A stretch of DNA of 64,000 nt from contig JAQFVV010006310.1 of the NCBI GenBank assembly GCA_028023455.1, positions 3,412,001 to 3,476,000 of the forward strand, read 5' to 3'. This stretch comes from Epiperipatus broadwayi. Lineage: Eukaryota; Onychophora; Udeonychophora; Euonychophora; Peripatidae. This document shows positions 1 through 15,000 of the stretch, piece by piece (within the stretch, counting starts at the first letter, position 1; each line of letters starts with the position of its first letter). Below the pieces are notes generated by a model. That model ran no database searches. It saw only the letters and a list, made by a program, of their open reading frames with translations, and had not been told where the DNA came from. A program made the translations under genes and the position numbers.

Positions 1-3000
1 TATCAAACTCCCAGTAATTATACTTTTGTCACCTTTTATTGTAATGACAATTTACACTAAAATATAAATTCTAAAATTAGAATTTAGTACCTTCATTCTT
101 TTAATAACAACTGGTTCTTTAATTAATTAGAAAGTTAAACCTTCTTTGCTGATTTGAAGCCCCATCTTTTTCACACATTCCTCCTCATAATTAAATTTAG
201 TAATAAAATTTACATTTTTATAATACTATTTTTTTATACATTGTATTTTTTTAAAATGCCTTAATATTTTTTAACTTGATAGCAAATATATAAACATAAA
301 GCACATATATATATACGCATGTGACTGCTTCACTGTTTTGCAAAAGACTTTTAACTAAGGAAAATTTTTATCAATAATTTGATCCTTAATAAAATAATGC
401 TAATATCCTGTTTAGTTTGGCGCAATGATTGAACGCTAGACTCTTGTGTCGAGATCCACGGGTCACAGCCCAGCTTCATCATTTTCAGCACTCAAACTTC
501 TTATGAATTCCCGAGCAATAAAGCTATTTGATTATTTATTTAAACAATGCTACTAATCAAATTATTTTAATATTTGACTAAATGTGTTAGCATTCTATTT
601 AATCATACAATAAAAATATTAATTCTTAACCATCTGTGAGATATTTGAGCATCTATGTAATTTTGCGCACAGCATTATTATTCAATTGATCAATATTAGT
701 TATTTAAGTGTTATCACATATATACTTTTTAAAAATATATACTAAAGCGAAACAGTATTTAAACAGCATTTAAAATTATTACATTATATTTATATAAAAT
801 TTTAATTACATGCGGCTGTCAATAAAAATTACTTTTAATTATTATAAATGAAGACCATTAAAATCAAGAAAGTTAAATTTTATTTCCAAATTTCAAACAC
901 AATAACATCTAGATATCCAATAGCAATGAGGAACATAATATTTTACTAACAGTACCGGTTGTTTAATAACAAATTAAAAGGACATCTATATTCAAAGCAG
1001 GTCCAGACTTTCCACATTTTTCCTCATTTCAAAAAAGAATTATTGTAAGACAAAGACTGACTGTTTAGAATGTGATCATGAAAAATGGTTATAACATACA
1101 TTTCTCAACAGGATCCATGCTCAAAAAGAATGTGATCATGAAAAATGGTTATAACATACATTTCTCAACAGGATCCATGCTCAAACTACCTCTCAAATTG
1201 AAATCTTCACATCCTGGTTTTTTTATTAAGACCCATATCAGGTTGTAATGATATCAAATAATATTTACATAAAAAAATCATACGTCAGATGAATATTAGA
1301 TTATGATGAGCTATTAAGATAGAGAAACAAATATTTCTATACTTTAAAAAGCACATCTGGGTGAGAAAACTAATCCATATGTTAGTTTGTACAAAAATGC
1401 AAAATTTGAGTTACAAATTAAATCATTTATTATTATAAATGTAACTACACTAAATAATGATAACTTGCTGGCAATGTTCAATAACATTTGCATTTAATGA
1501 TTTGAAAAAAAAATACTAATAGCCATATCACCAGTAAACCTACTATTTTTTTAATATCTCAATATATTCTCATTGGTTAATTTTTTCAAGATGGATTCTC
1601 GAGTATCTTTTTGTATATAATGTCAAAGACATCAAATCTATTAATTTTGCCATCTTGTAATAACTATTCAATATTTCATAATTTTGGATATTAACCAAAA
1701 TTATTTCTTTCTTCTACGGGATTAGAAAGCACTACCATCTTCAATTATAATTTTTTCTGATAACTGCCCACATAAATTATATGAAAATACAACTTCTCTA
1801 ACTGCTATTTATTAATGCAACAAATCAACTAATTCCCCAGCTCACATAATATGATGACAAGCAGTTTTCCATTCTAGAATCATTCAATGTAAGATTGAGT
1901 GATCAGTGATTCCCAAGTGCATTTAAACTTCCATTATCAGACTAGTTTCTAGTTTTTGCCTTTGACAATAAGATTTGCAAATTGGAAATTTAAATGCATC
2001 CAGTAATCAGCGATTACTTAAGCTTATAATAGATGGCACTAGCATAGAAAACTGCTTTTATCTTACCATATTATATGAGTTGGGTTATTATTTATACTCT
2101 TAACCAGGGGAATAAGATGCCTACAGTTAATGAAAAATTGAAGGCACTAAAATACAGTTACTGAGATTCGGATCTATAACTGTGTTCAAGCTGGCTGACT
2201 TGGATTCAAAACCTTAAGGTGATTTGAATTTTACCATTTTAACTTGACAAATAAAATGGAATTAAAAAATGGTCATTGGATTCTGTCCAACTTTGAATTC
2301 CAAGCTTAATTAATATAATGAAAAAGTCTAAAATTAATCTGATGACTTAAATACTTCTGATAATCACCAATTACTACTAAAGCTTACAGTAGATAACATT
2401 AGCTTCTCATTTTATTTACTAATGCCTCATCTCGACAAAGTCAATGAAATACCACTATATGTATATACTCTCGACTACAGAGCTACAATTTTTTTAAAAA
2501 AAGGAAAATTCAGAAACAGCTTCTAAAAAAATTAATAACAAACCTTTTTGACCTTTCTTATCTTCAGACCCTTGGGATGCCATATAAATTGCAGCTGCTG
2601 CTACAGAGATAGGACTACGACTAAAATAAATAAAAATTTATTTTCAATATTTAAATAACTGTATCAATTAATATATTATAAATTTTAATGAAAACTAATA
2701 TTTCTTACCCTGGAACTATATCAAATTCCACAGCTTTCCTAGCAATATGAGTAGCAGCTCTTTGAATGTGTGTTGGAAGTCCAAGATTAGAACAGAATCG
2801 GGACTAAAATAAATATTAAAAATGAGAAAAAAAAAAACAGTAAAAACTAAATAACAACATATACTTTTTCAAATGCTTATTAATACTGTTATATTAATAA
2901 CTCTAGATACAGTTTCACCAACTAAAACTTTTCTAAAATCAAGGTACCTTTTTTAGATGTTCAACCAAGAATCTACAAGTGAAAAATTATGGCATAAAAA

Positions 3001-6000
3001 ATGAGCTTTTTACAAAATTCCAAATGAATTTCTTTTTCCAGATTTAATTGCATGTGATCTTTCTAAATGTTACCTGGAGTCTCAGCAACAGATTCAGGAC
3101 AATTAATGATTATTAAAAGCTCATCTATTTCATAAATGGAATTTAATAGGGACTGATCTAAGAGATGTGAACAAAAGAGTGCCGAATCTATGGGTATAGT
3201 GGCAGTACTGAAGAAAGCCACTACTGATTCTATTTCCTGGTTGGAGTTTCTACAAGTTCCTTTATGTTATTTTATTAATAGTTAAGAAGTCTTAATAAAA
3301 AAAGTTTAAAATCTATGTAATAAATAAATGAATACCGAATCATAATTTGATATTGGATTTCAGAAGAATCGAAGTATGAGTTTTTATAGTATGATTTAGG
3401 AATATTAAATAATTATTGTAATAATCAACTATTGTACATGTTCAGTATTTAATATCTGTGTTAATTCAGTTGAATTTATTTGATAATGACTATTGCCTAA
3501 TTAATTATAAAATGCACTTGGATAAATAAGATTAGTTTAGCATAGCTGTTACTGATTAAAGATAACCTGAAGGTTTTTCTGATTATATTCATGTTTGTTC
3601 TCATTAATTATCACATACTAATAGTCATATGACCTTGGTATTCTAAAGATTTATTCTTCAGTTACAAATAGCTTAGTACCTATTAACTAATGAATTGGGT
3701 TGCTGCTTGGGAGAAAATCTCCCTGATTTAATTTAGATTTGAATTCCAGGCCCATTAGGACATATTCATTAATTTCATTAATCTTCTCTCCACTCCCCTC
3801 TAATTTAAAACCATAACTATTCTCTCCATACAGAAGTGACACCAATGCAAGCCATGACCAAAGGATGATAGTGAGTATAATTATTAAAAACACCAAAGAC
3901 ACTAAAATGTATAGATACTGAATTGAGTTTAGATCTGTATGAGTATACAAATGAATGAGCTTGGATTGAAAACATTGTGTTTTCATTTTGGACTTATAGC
4001 TTTATAATTAACTAAAAAAATAAAAGGTGGCTGTTCAAGGTTGCTTTAGGTGCAATGCTCTTAGATTCAAGGCCTCTCATTGATGAAGGCCACAAGTGCT
4101 AGACAATAGACTGGGGATATTGAAAGAATAGGCATTACATAGGGATTTTGATGCACAAATCTTCTAGCATGGATCTATTGCTTACTATTGATTGCACTGG
4201 GTGGCACTATTTTATGAAGAGACTTGCTGAATGAGGGCAGGGAAGAAATTGAAAAGTGGAAGGGCAAGAAGTTTAGATGGATGGGCAGAGATGGTATTAA
4301 ATTTAGGACATAGGGCAAAATAAAACCTATTATCATGTTTTAATAAGATGGCACAGAAGATTTTCTCGATAATCGAAATAATATAAGAGTACGGTTACTA
4401 TTTAAAGAGAAGAGTAAGGATCATAGAAAGTTAAGCAATTATAGACTGATAGCGATAACATCAATGTTATATAAAATTTTCATAAATGGTGACTGCAATT
4501 AACAATACTAAGGATTAAACAACAATCATAGAAAACTGGTCACTAATGAACAAAACATTATTAGAGAAAACAAAAAAACAGTAAATACTAACCATAAAGT
4601 CTCCTGTAGTAATCAAATCTACGCTGGTTTCCAGTGCTTTTAATATTAATTTGAAACAACGTCCGATTTCTTTTTTGGATATCTTAGAAACAGCACAAAT
4701 TTCTATTAAATAAATAAAATTATATATACAAATGGATTTAATAAGCCCAAAATGCTGATAGCCAATTTATTGATAATCAGAATATTGTGACAGATCAATA
4801 TACTGACACACTAATATTAACAACCAATATATTGGCAAAATAAAATTCCTTATCAACATTTATAATCCTCTAAGTTATTTTCATAAAAATTAAAATATAT
4901 ATATATATATTCATTTGCTTTTAGTAAATAAAATCTTAAAAATGATTTCCGTTAAAGCAAATAAAATGAATTATTAATAAGAATTTTGCAATATTGAAAA
5001 CAGAATACTTTGTGTTAATATAAAATGATATGATCTATTTCTAATGCATTTAATCATATTAAAAACTTATTATGAAATATGTCTTTGAATTTTAAAGGAT
5101 TGCTATTATACAATGCTTTTTATAAATGTAGATTCAAAAAAAAAATTCAGTAGCTCAAAAATTCTGCGTAAAAAAAAGTTTTTTATGTAATTAAAGTATT
5201 CACTAAAAATATTAAAATTTTAGTTCAACACACGTAAAACATATACTATATAACCAAACAAGACATAGTACTATAATATGCTGTATTAATTATAACAAAA
5301 TATCAATGTCATTTCAGGCACTATGAGTTTTCCTGAAGGTTTGTGATGATGGTGTTCTAGTTGTACTTTTATATTGGATTATTTCCATCATTTAATATGC
5401 GTATTGAATGTCTTTAGAAAAAATTAACTTTAGTAAAATATTTCAAATACATTTAACTGTTAATAATAGCACATCAAACAGGTTAGTATATGCACAACGT
5501 TTCGAGAGGTGATTATTGAATTTTAATGTAATTATCAGTGCTGATTAGCTGGTCCATCAATGCTCAAACTGCTTAACTATTTCAAAGTTACTAAACTCAA
5601 GAATAACTGCATTCATTAAACTTAAAACAATATCTAACAGGATGAGTGCAGTCATAAATTGATACTTTTGAAAAAGAATAAGGACTGCAGTGAAAAAACA
5701 CAAATCTAAAAACAACATACATCTAATTTGTTCAATTTCTAGCACAACCATTATGATCTTCATGAGAATATTTATGACCAAAGTGTCATTTCAATATTAT
5801 TAATTTTTTTGTTGTCAAAATTAAAATGTAGGAAGTGTAAACATTAGACAATGAATATCTGGAAGCAAGTTCATTCCTTTTGACTATCATTAAAAAAAAA
5901 AAAAAAACATCAACCAGACAGCCTTCTGCCAACATGATTTTGAAGTTAGATCATGGTATTCTCTAAATTTAAGCATCATTCAGCATGAATGCATCATAGT

Positions 6001-9000
6001 TACAGGCTATTTAAATATTATTAGGAACCAGTTCATTCTATAGTACACAAGCACCACTTCCAGATGATACTTAATTCCCAATATAATAAAACTTCAATTC
6101 AAACAGCCTGCAGAGTAAAACATTAGTTGAGAAACATCAAGATATTACATTACTTAAGTAACCATAATGACAAATCTATATATTAATGGCATTTTTTCCA
6201 AGACATAAGGTTTTTCTTCATGATAAATAATTTAAAATTCCTCTAGATAAGACTTAAATGTTATATATTCTGACGGATATAGAAAACAAAAAGCTCTTGA
6301 AGCAAGTGGGAATCATACACTATATTAATAAAGCAAACAAAGGTTTCTGTTATTCTTGCCAAATCCTGCAAGTCTCATAATAAATAATTGAAAACAGAAA
6401 TGACCACAGTTCTTATCAATTTTTATTTTTTCAATTTGTATAAAATATCTAGCAATATATTTTAACCATAAATATTTATTTCATAGCAATTTAATAATAA
6501 TCATATTATTTTATAATGAGGTTTTAAACAAACCTAATTATAAGACATTAAATTAAATTGCATTAATGGCAAACTACTATCATTGTCGAATGTAGTTATA
6601 TAGTACCTACTATCGTAAATACTAAATCTGCATTTGGGCATCAACTATTTTTAGAATAGTTTCATACACCCTGTGTAGTTAAATATTGGTTTCAAAATCA
6701 AAAATGATTTTACATATATTCCATAACCATCTCACTCTTTGATTTAAATATCACTGAGCCATTATGGTCCATTCTAAAATAATTAGCAGACAGTCAATAT
6801 CTTCACTAACACTTCTCAAGAAATCTTGATACTTTTCTCCACAAGGAACGGCTTAATACTCCTCTAAATATAATTTAAATGGTACATCAACCACTAATTT
6901 ATTATATATTACTCATGCATAAGACTCAAATTATATTCATAATGAGGATTGATAAATATGTGAAAGAATAATGAAATAGCAGCTACAATTTATTATAAGT
7001 TTGAGTAATCAAGTTTATTACCAGATGCATTTAAAATCCTTATCATTAGTATTTAAACCCCATCACTCCAATTCGTTTCTGCTTTTGTCTCAATATACTT
7101 CTTAAGTTGAAAGAGTTTGATCATTTGTTATTATTATCAAAAACTGAACTTGAATTTATAGCTTTATATTTAAAAAAAATTGTAATTAAAAAAAACTTTA
7201 AAATGTTTAAGCTTCCAATATTTTTCATAATTAAATGATCAAGTTGTGTATATCATATACACATTGATTTTAAAGAGCATTCATATTTTTAATATTTGAA
7301 TATAATTTTACCCTGATTCCTTTTTATATTATTAATCATACTGCATATTATATAAACAGGCATACCTTTAAATGTTCTAGGAACTCCTTCTTGTCTACAA
7401 GCTATATACAAACATGCTGATGCTATTGCATCATTGCTGCGACCCTTTAAAGTCTTTCCATCATGAACTTGTTTAAATAAATTATTGGCCCGATCCTATA
7501 AATGAAATATGGATTAAAATAAATGCTAATAAAAAATATTAAAAAATTATTATAGAAAAAATAATACGTGACAAACTAAAACATAATTTGTATAAATTAA
7601 AATTATAATAAACAGTTTCAAAATTTGTTTTCAATTTTATAAATTCTAAAGGTAATTTAGCATTTTTTTTTTTTTTTATCTCAGAAATAATATATAGATT
7701 TTTACTCATAGTAAATTATATTTTCTTAAGAGTAAAATTTAATATTTCAAATTATATTAACAAATGGTTCAGTGATTAAAAAAAGTCAATATGCTAACAT
7801 TGTTTTTACTGAATCATTTAAAATAAATAGCATAAATTTAAATACGTGTCACAATATTATCAATAGCTGGCGGTTACTTATTGGCGATCAGTATGAAAAA
7901 AAAACCCAGAAGATCCACTGGCAGGCCAAGATTAAAATATTAGGAGCAGCAATAGCAAATTGAGAACATGGAGAAAAACAGATTGTAAAACAATTGTTTA
8001 TAATATGAAAAGAGCAGGAATTAAGCAGATAACGGTACTCTATATACAACATATTTTAATTGCCTATATATTATTATTATAAATATTAAAACTTCAGTAA
8101 TTTACAAACAAATATAAATAATCAAAATTTATTAAAATTTCTTTTTTTTTTTTTTCCGTAAGCAGTAATCACTGCAATAAGGATTAGATGTGCTAATAAT
8201 TATGATTGAATGATTTCATTGTTAGAAAGTTGATAAAAAGTTTGATCGAAAATGACAAAGTTGGACTTTAATCCATGGACCATAAGCTCAAGATTCTGTC
8301 ATTCTATCATCAATGCACAAACCATGCAGAGCAGAATTTCATTAAAATAGTAATGGGTAAATTGATATAATTTCAGAATATTTGTATCCTGAAATGTAAC
8401 ACAGCACTAAGGTAAAAGTATAATCACATATATAAGAAAAAAAACTGACTTTACAAATCTAAATCTAACTTAACTGTATTTTATTCTATTCTAATCAGAT
8501 TCTATTTATGAGTTTTTGCATATTTCGTAATAAAGCAATAGCTCTGGCATTTCAGTTCTACAATAAATCGGAAACCAATTTATGCTGCATTTTTTTCATT
8601 TTCTTTGACACATAAAAAAAAAAAAAAAAAACAATAATCTGTTCATTAGAATAAGACAATGTTTCACTTAGATCAAAGAATATAAGAAACATTGTTTTAC
8701 TCTTTTATTATATAAACAAAAAAATCTCTATTACTATGATAAAATTTCTGAATATCTAATTTACAGAAAAACACATATTAAAATAAAATTTGTAAAAACC
8801 AGAATTATATAAAAAAAAAAAATTACTAAAACTTTTTGATTATTTGATGTTGAATATTCTGCGATATAGTTTTTAAAGTTAGTAAATAAAAATACTGAAA
8901 TCTACTATAAATAAATACTAATTAATAATTTATATAAAATTTCTCAAGTTGCAATTGTATCACATTTTATTGATTAAAAATAATTACTTTTGAAACTTTT

Positions 9001-12000
9001 AATGGATGAAAAACTCAAATATGTCTAACTAATGTTAAACAAAGAAGAATTCGATAATTTTAATAAATGTAAAATTACAAAAAAAAAAAAAAAAGCCACA
9101 TAACCAACAATGTAAATTAATTTCTTTGAGAAAGTATAGCAAAGGAATGATCAATATAAAGATTTAATGCCAGTTCAGATTGATTGTGAAAAGTAAAGCT
9201 CAAATACTGTATTATTATTAATAAAAAAAAAATATCACTTTCAAATTAGTGCAAAAAAATTCAATTAACACCAATCTTACCAACCAGAATAAATATGAGC
9301 ACTAGAAGTGACTAAGAGAACTTGTGACCTATAGATCTTGAGCTCCAAGTCTGCCACTAATACCATACTAATCATACAAGTCAATAAACGTAGATGCTTA
9401 TCATAATATCAGTTAATACTATATATAACTATATGTATTTCCAGTCATGTATTTTTACTGTAGCCACAATCTCAAAACTAATAAATTCACTTATCCAGTT
9501 TGAAAAAAAATATTAAATGAAAATTGAATAAAATAAATAAATTTAAAATTGACAAATTTCTTGTCTACTTTAGTCATCTTCATCTGTCACAATAATTTAA
9601 ATATCACATTTATTTAGTCTCATGTAATGATGCATTGCCTGAATTAAAAAATTGCTTATAATGACTAAAAAAAAAGTGATGAAGTCCTACAAACTAAAAG
9701 TTATCATCAACTGTGAAAAAACAAATCATATGCAAAAATTGGTCAATCATTGAATAAAAACAAATTGTTCATTCAAGAAATTATAAAAAAAAAAAAAAAA
9801 TCAAATTTGTGCTACTACTGCTCAAATGCATGTTAAAGTTTCATCAATAATGCATGACGATTTCTTAGTAAACAGTGAAAAAGCATTGAATGTAAGGTTG
9901 GAAGATATGAACAAAAAAGAATAATCTGATTCAGCATTACTCTAAATAAAAGCTAATGTAGGAAGACATCCATGAAAAAAAATGACTGCAAATAAAAAAT
10001 AGTTATAGATTTAAAAATCAGTATCAATTTGAAAACATCAAAGTCACAGGAGAGACTATCTGCTGATAGCAAGCCAACTACATATTTGCTAAAGAATTGA
10101 AAGAAAAAAAAAATAATTGAAGAAAAATGATACTTTCCAGAACAAAATGTTTAATTGTAATGAAATTGGATCCTAAAGAGGATATCAAAACACATTCACA
10201 AAGCAGTAAAAAAAGGCAATTAAAAAAAGAAGAAAAATAGATTACTCTTGATTTCACGTGGTAAAAGCAAGCAATTGAAGAAAACCTTAGTGCTCTCAAA
10301 AACAAAAATAAATGTTGGAATTGTATTTTTGCCTCCTAATATTACTACCTCACTACTGCAATAATCTGACCAAGATGTCATTTGATGTGTCAAGGTCACT
10401 TACACCCACCAAGTAATCAGTCAGATTTAAGCAATCCCTTGAAAACAATCTTAATGCCCAATAAATAGAATAATAGAAATCATTCACTACTACAGATGCA
10501 TCAATGGATGAATTAAAAACGAAAACTGTCAATGCATATTGGAAATCTGTGTGTAATAACATCTGAATAATTTTAAAAGCTACAGTGATTAATAAGAAAA
10601 TTAAAGAAAAATTTTTGGAAGCACTACATAATTGATAAAGAAGTTACAGAACATACTGAAAATTTATGCAAAAATTCTAACAAATAATATTATTTCAAAT
10701 TGTACACAATCTAAAGAATAAAACAGCTAATACAAACTTAGATGGAATATAGGTTTACAATCACATATGTGATTATCAAAAGCATTACAATTCTTGAAAG
10801 AATATTTTGATGACTTAAAAAGGTATAGAAAACAACTTTCTGTTATATTTTTAAAAAGATGTTTATCTCAAAAAATAAAGATTTAGAAGATATTTTGTCT
10901 GTTTCAATAATTATCCTAGATTCTCCAGATAAAAATAGGCCTATTTCTTCCACATTTGTATTGTATTCCAAGATTACTGGAACAAATGATTTTTGTGATA
11001 GATTACATCCAGTATTTATGTCATTCATTTCATTTCTATCATCAAATAGATATCTGAATTTTCTGATTACCAATTTACATCTCAGAAAGAATAAAAATAC
11101 AGAGGATTTTTTTTTTTTTTTGAGGGAGGATGATCGAATGAGTATATGTATACATGCACATACCTAGATTTGATTGCAATACATGTATGTGACAATGTGC
11201 TCTCTCTCTCTTAATTTATTATTCTACAAATCTTTCTTCATAACTGCAATATTCTAACTTTTAAATAACATTGGTATGTATATATATACACAGTAAATGA
11301 TAGATACTTCTGTACTGCAAATATACATAATTATTAGAAGCATAAAGGGAGTGAAATTCATTATAAATAAAAAGAACATTGAGATTGCTTTCAAATGTAG
11401 ATAATTTAGGTTTACACTCCAAGAAGTTTTTATTATGATAAAGAAGAAGATTTTTATACAGATGAACAAAATGCTTTTGATCACACCACTCATTTTAAAA
11501 CTGTTATGTGAGACTTTAATACTGGAACTGATCCAAGATGGAAAAATGAAAATGCTATGGGTAAATTTCTATATGGTGATAGAAATGCGAGAGAACTTGT
11601 GAAATTTGTAGAAAAATTAAGTATCATGAATTTTTATTTTTAAAAAAATATTAAATAAAAATGAACATGGAAACATCAAAATGAAGTACAGCTGAATTGG
11701 ATTTTTACTTGGACTAACAAAATATAAAATAAATTTATTGCAATGTCAATATCTGGAATTCTGTAAAATGACATGAAAAATATAACTATGAATTGGCAAA
11801 TAAAGCTATAGAAGTTATAAGAAGGAAAATTGTTTCAGCAGTAAGGTGGAATTATTATTAAAAAGATGGACAATGTCATAAAATGTATAGAAAAATTCTA
11901 ATCTTCAAAATTGCCTAACACAAATAAAGAAGTAAAATATGAAATTAAATCTAAAAAAAGAAGGAAAAAACTCCAGGAAATAATGGAATTATTAATGATA

Positions 12001-15000
12001 TCGTAAAAGAAGTATGTAAAGAAATAATTGTTAACAAAACTATATACCAAAATGTCTAAATAATAAAGATGTAACAGATGATCAGAAAAAAGCAGTAGTA
12101 ATCTTGATATTTAAGAAAGATAGTAAATACTAGAAATTACAAATCTATTAATCTTCTTCACCAAATAAAATTATATTAACCAAAAGAACAAACGATTTGA
12201 AAGTAATTTTAGCGCAGTGGAAACATCTAAGTATTGAGAAAAATTATAGAAAAGACCAACAATGAATATGAGTTGCCTTTTTGCTTTGGACTTGTAATTA
12301 TGAAAAAGAATTTCATTTTATAACCATTTCCAGAGTAATGTTAAAGATTTGGACTCTGGTTATTGTCATATTCTAAAAAATATTTATCAAAATGCAACAG
12401 CAATGATTAGATTACATGATACAATAGGGAGACTCCATATTTTCAAAACTTTTCATAGCTGTTTATAATAAATATACATGGAGATTATTTAAATATAGAT
12501 TTTGCATATGGTATGATAGTTTTGTAAATTATATTTCAGAGCTTCAGAAAATGTCACAAAAATTATCAGATAAAGTACAAAAGACTAAAAATAAATGGTA
12601 AAAAGACTAAAGAAATGTTGATGGATTTTCTCAGAAAAAAATAAAGAATGATAATCATATATTAGAAAAAAATTAACAATTGCAAATATTGTGGTAAGAT
12701 TATTAATACAGATGGAAATATAATGGAAGAAATTAATCAAAGAATTTAACTTGGAATGAAGTACTTTTGATAAAAATAATTTATTATCAAAAGGAAATAT
12801 GTCTAAGTATTTGAAATTTAATAGACAAGTTTTAGGAATTTTTATTTATGGATTTGAGACTTGGATGCTTAACAGATTTCAGATCTTTCAATGAAATAAT
12901 GAAATGTTAGATGTAATAAATATTTGGATGAGAGAACAAACAAGTATTATTGACATTAAAAGAATTAAAACTAAAATAGAGTTAAGCAGGGCACATTGCT
13001 AGAAGAGATGGTAATAGTTGTACAAACGAAGTCTTAAACTGAATCCCAAATGATTATAAAAAACTTAGAGACCATATGGTGAGATAGATGGATGAAATAA
13101 AAAAAAAGTTTGATAATGTGGAGAAGCAAGGCTATCAATTGAAGAAATTGGATGAAACTTGAAGAAATCTTCATCTTAAGTGAACTGATAATTGAAAATA
13201 ATGTATGTTTAAAATGTATAGAATATGCATTTTTTTTCTGTTCATTAAAATTTATTAAAATATTAATGCGCAAAATTTTTAAACTAAATTATATCATATG
13301 CATATATATACATTTTTAAAATGTCTAAACTATATATATATAAATATATATATATGCATGTGATGGTAAAAGCACATATTATATGGAATTTGTATATATA
13401 TATATATATGTATGCTTGTGATATTAACAGCACATATTATATAGGGTTTTCCTAATATCCATGGATTTCAATAGCTAACCAAATATCATAAATTCGGAAA
13501 TCCTACTATATATTATTTCATTCATATTTTATTGTCGCATATATATATATATTTAAAGAAACTTCCTATGAAAATATGTAAAATAAAAGATATTCAAAAG
13601 ATAATATCAATAATAAAAAAGGGCCTTGTGATTAGATTAAAACAAAAAATCTATTTTTCTTGAAATAGATAACACACTTTACACCTATAAGAATACATAC
13701 AATGATTTAAAAAAGAGAAGACAGTAATTACTATTTTTTTCCCATTAAATAGTGATGATTTATCTTATATTTTGATATTATTAACTCTCCTTTGCTAAAC
13801 TACTTCATTTCTTTATTTGAAATCATTTAGGTTATTTTCAAATAAAAAATGTAGTAAATAGGTTAATGCACTTTGAATTAGAAATAAATTCGAATGTCAG
13901 CTCTAATCATTCTGTATACTATATTTTTTCACTATAGCTGTATTATCAACAATTCATGTAAATATAACAGCCTCCCATATTTTAATAAAATTAATAATTC
14001 TAATAAATATTTTCTTTCTTTTATTCTTTTCATTTCTTTTAAATAATTGAAAGAAAAAGGTTTTTCTTTTTTGAATAAAAGTGGAATCCTTTATTGTTTA
14101 CATAAATAAATTCCTGAAGCTTTTATAATAAAATTAATAAAAATAATTTGACATTCTAAAACTTATTATTGAACTTTGTTTGTACATGTATATGTTGATT
14201 GCATACATGTACTCTCCATAAACAAAGAATCATAAGAAAATATAAAAATTTTGCTATAATTATTGGAAATATTTTTTTATTTATTATAATGGCAGATTTA
14301 AATAATAGCTTTAAATACTGGCATAGCAATGCGAAATTTATATGAATAAATTGGAAAATGTTCTTTTTTACAAAGTTCATGTAAATAAACAATGCAAGCA
14401 AAGTTTTATTAGTATAGACAATTCAGTCATAGATGTAGCAATGAATACAATCAAATTGGGAGGGTATTTTAAACAATCTGAGAACAAGTGAAATAATTTT
14501 CATATTGTTTGCATTGTAAATTAAATAGTTAGAGTGAGCCATTTTTTGAAAAGGGGAATGCAAGATATTTTTCGTTTGGTGTTTTATCCCCAGAGATGTC
14601 CAAACCTTCTTGACTTTACGCTTAACATCATTACCCTTCTTACAGATTACGCTAACAGATGTAGGCTCGAAACCATTACCGAATTTAGAAAAATGGTCGA
14701 AAAACATAGTATGAGTTTTAGTTTGGTTGTAAAGATATTTATGATGAGCTAAAAAGATGGATGTTGGATTGGGACACCCTGCAATAAACAGAATGGCAAG
14801 AAGTATTTTGACATTTAATTTTGTAAACAATCTGAGTGTGAACATTTGGAGGCAGTTTACCTTTTGAGTTATTGATTAAACAATGCAATGAGGAAGAGAT
14901 GCGGAGAGCAATTTGAAGGATGGAAGACTCTGTTTTCTTAATTAGATAGATTTTGGGTAGGTAGGGAGGGATATCCAGGGCTTGACGTTGGTTTGTGGAG

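Larger units (their letters stand above)
1..2543 (-). other. TFIIB intron after exon 9 (incomplete)
   Basis: No coding exon is visible. It holds a tRNA-like SINE near its distal end, a perfect 60-bp tandem duplication, and a foldback repeat, each listed separately. The remainder is AT-rich sequence in which I see nothing. Confidence 0.7.

Noticed and set aside
420-545. Possible genuine tRNA gene
   Set aside because: Box-like strings are present, but no cloverleaf can be closed and related decayed copies show it is a SINE.
1-2543. Search for the last TFIIB exon(s) with the C-terminal end of cyclin repeat 2
   Set aside because: No minus-strand segment encodes the expected IGDIAGVADVTI-like block; it must lie outside the window.
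3687-3986. 99-codon minus-strand ORF with a hydrophobic middle
   Set aside because: Lies in a TFIIB intron, has no family motif, and its hydrophobicity follows from AT-rich codons; probably chance.
7772-7990. 63-codon ORF followed by words suggestive of a LINE C-terminal GRPR block
   Set aside because: Only a handful of residues match, and no neighbouring LINE block was found; too weak to call.
10078-11167. Cluster of ORFs of 69-102 codons on both strands
   Set aside because: No motif, overlapping in both strands, inside the long TFIIB intron; no support as exons.
11200-11300. CRISPR, operon or bacterial-type features anywhere in the window
   Set aside because: None seen; the sequence is a eukaryotic chromosome segment with introns and retroelements.
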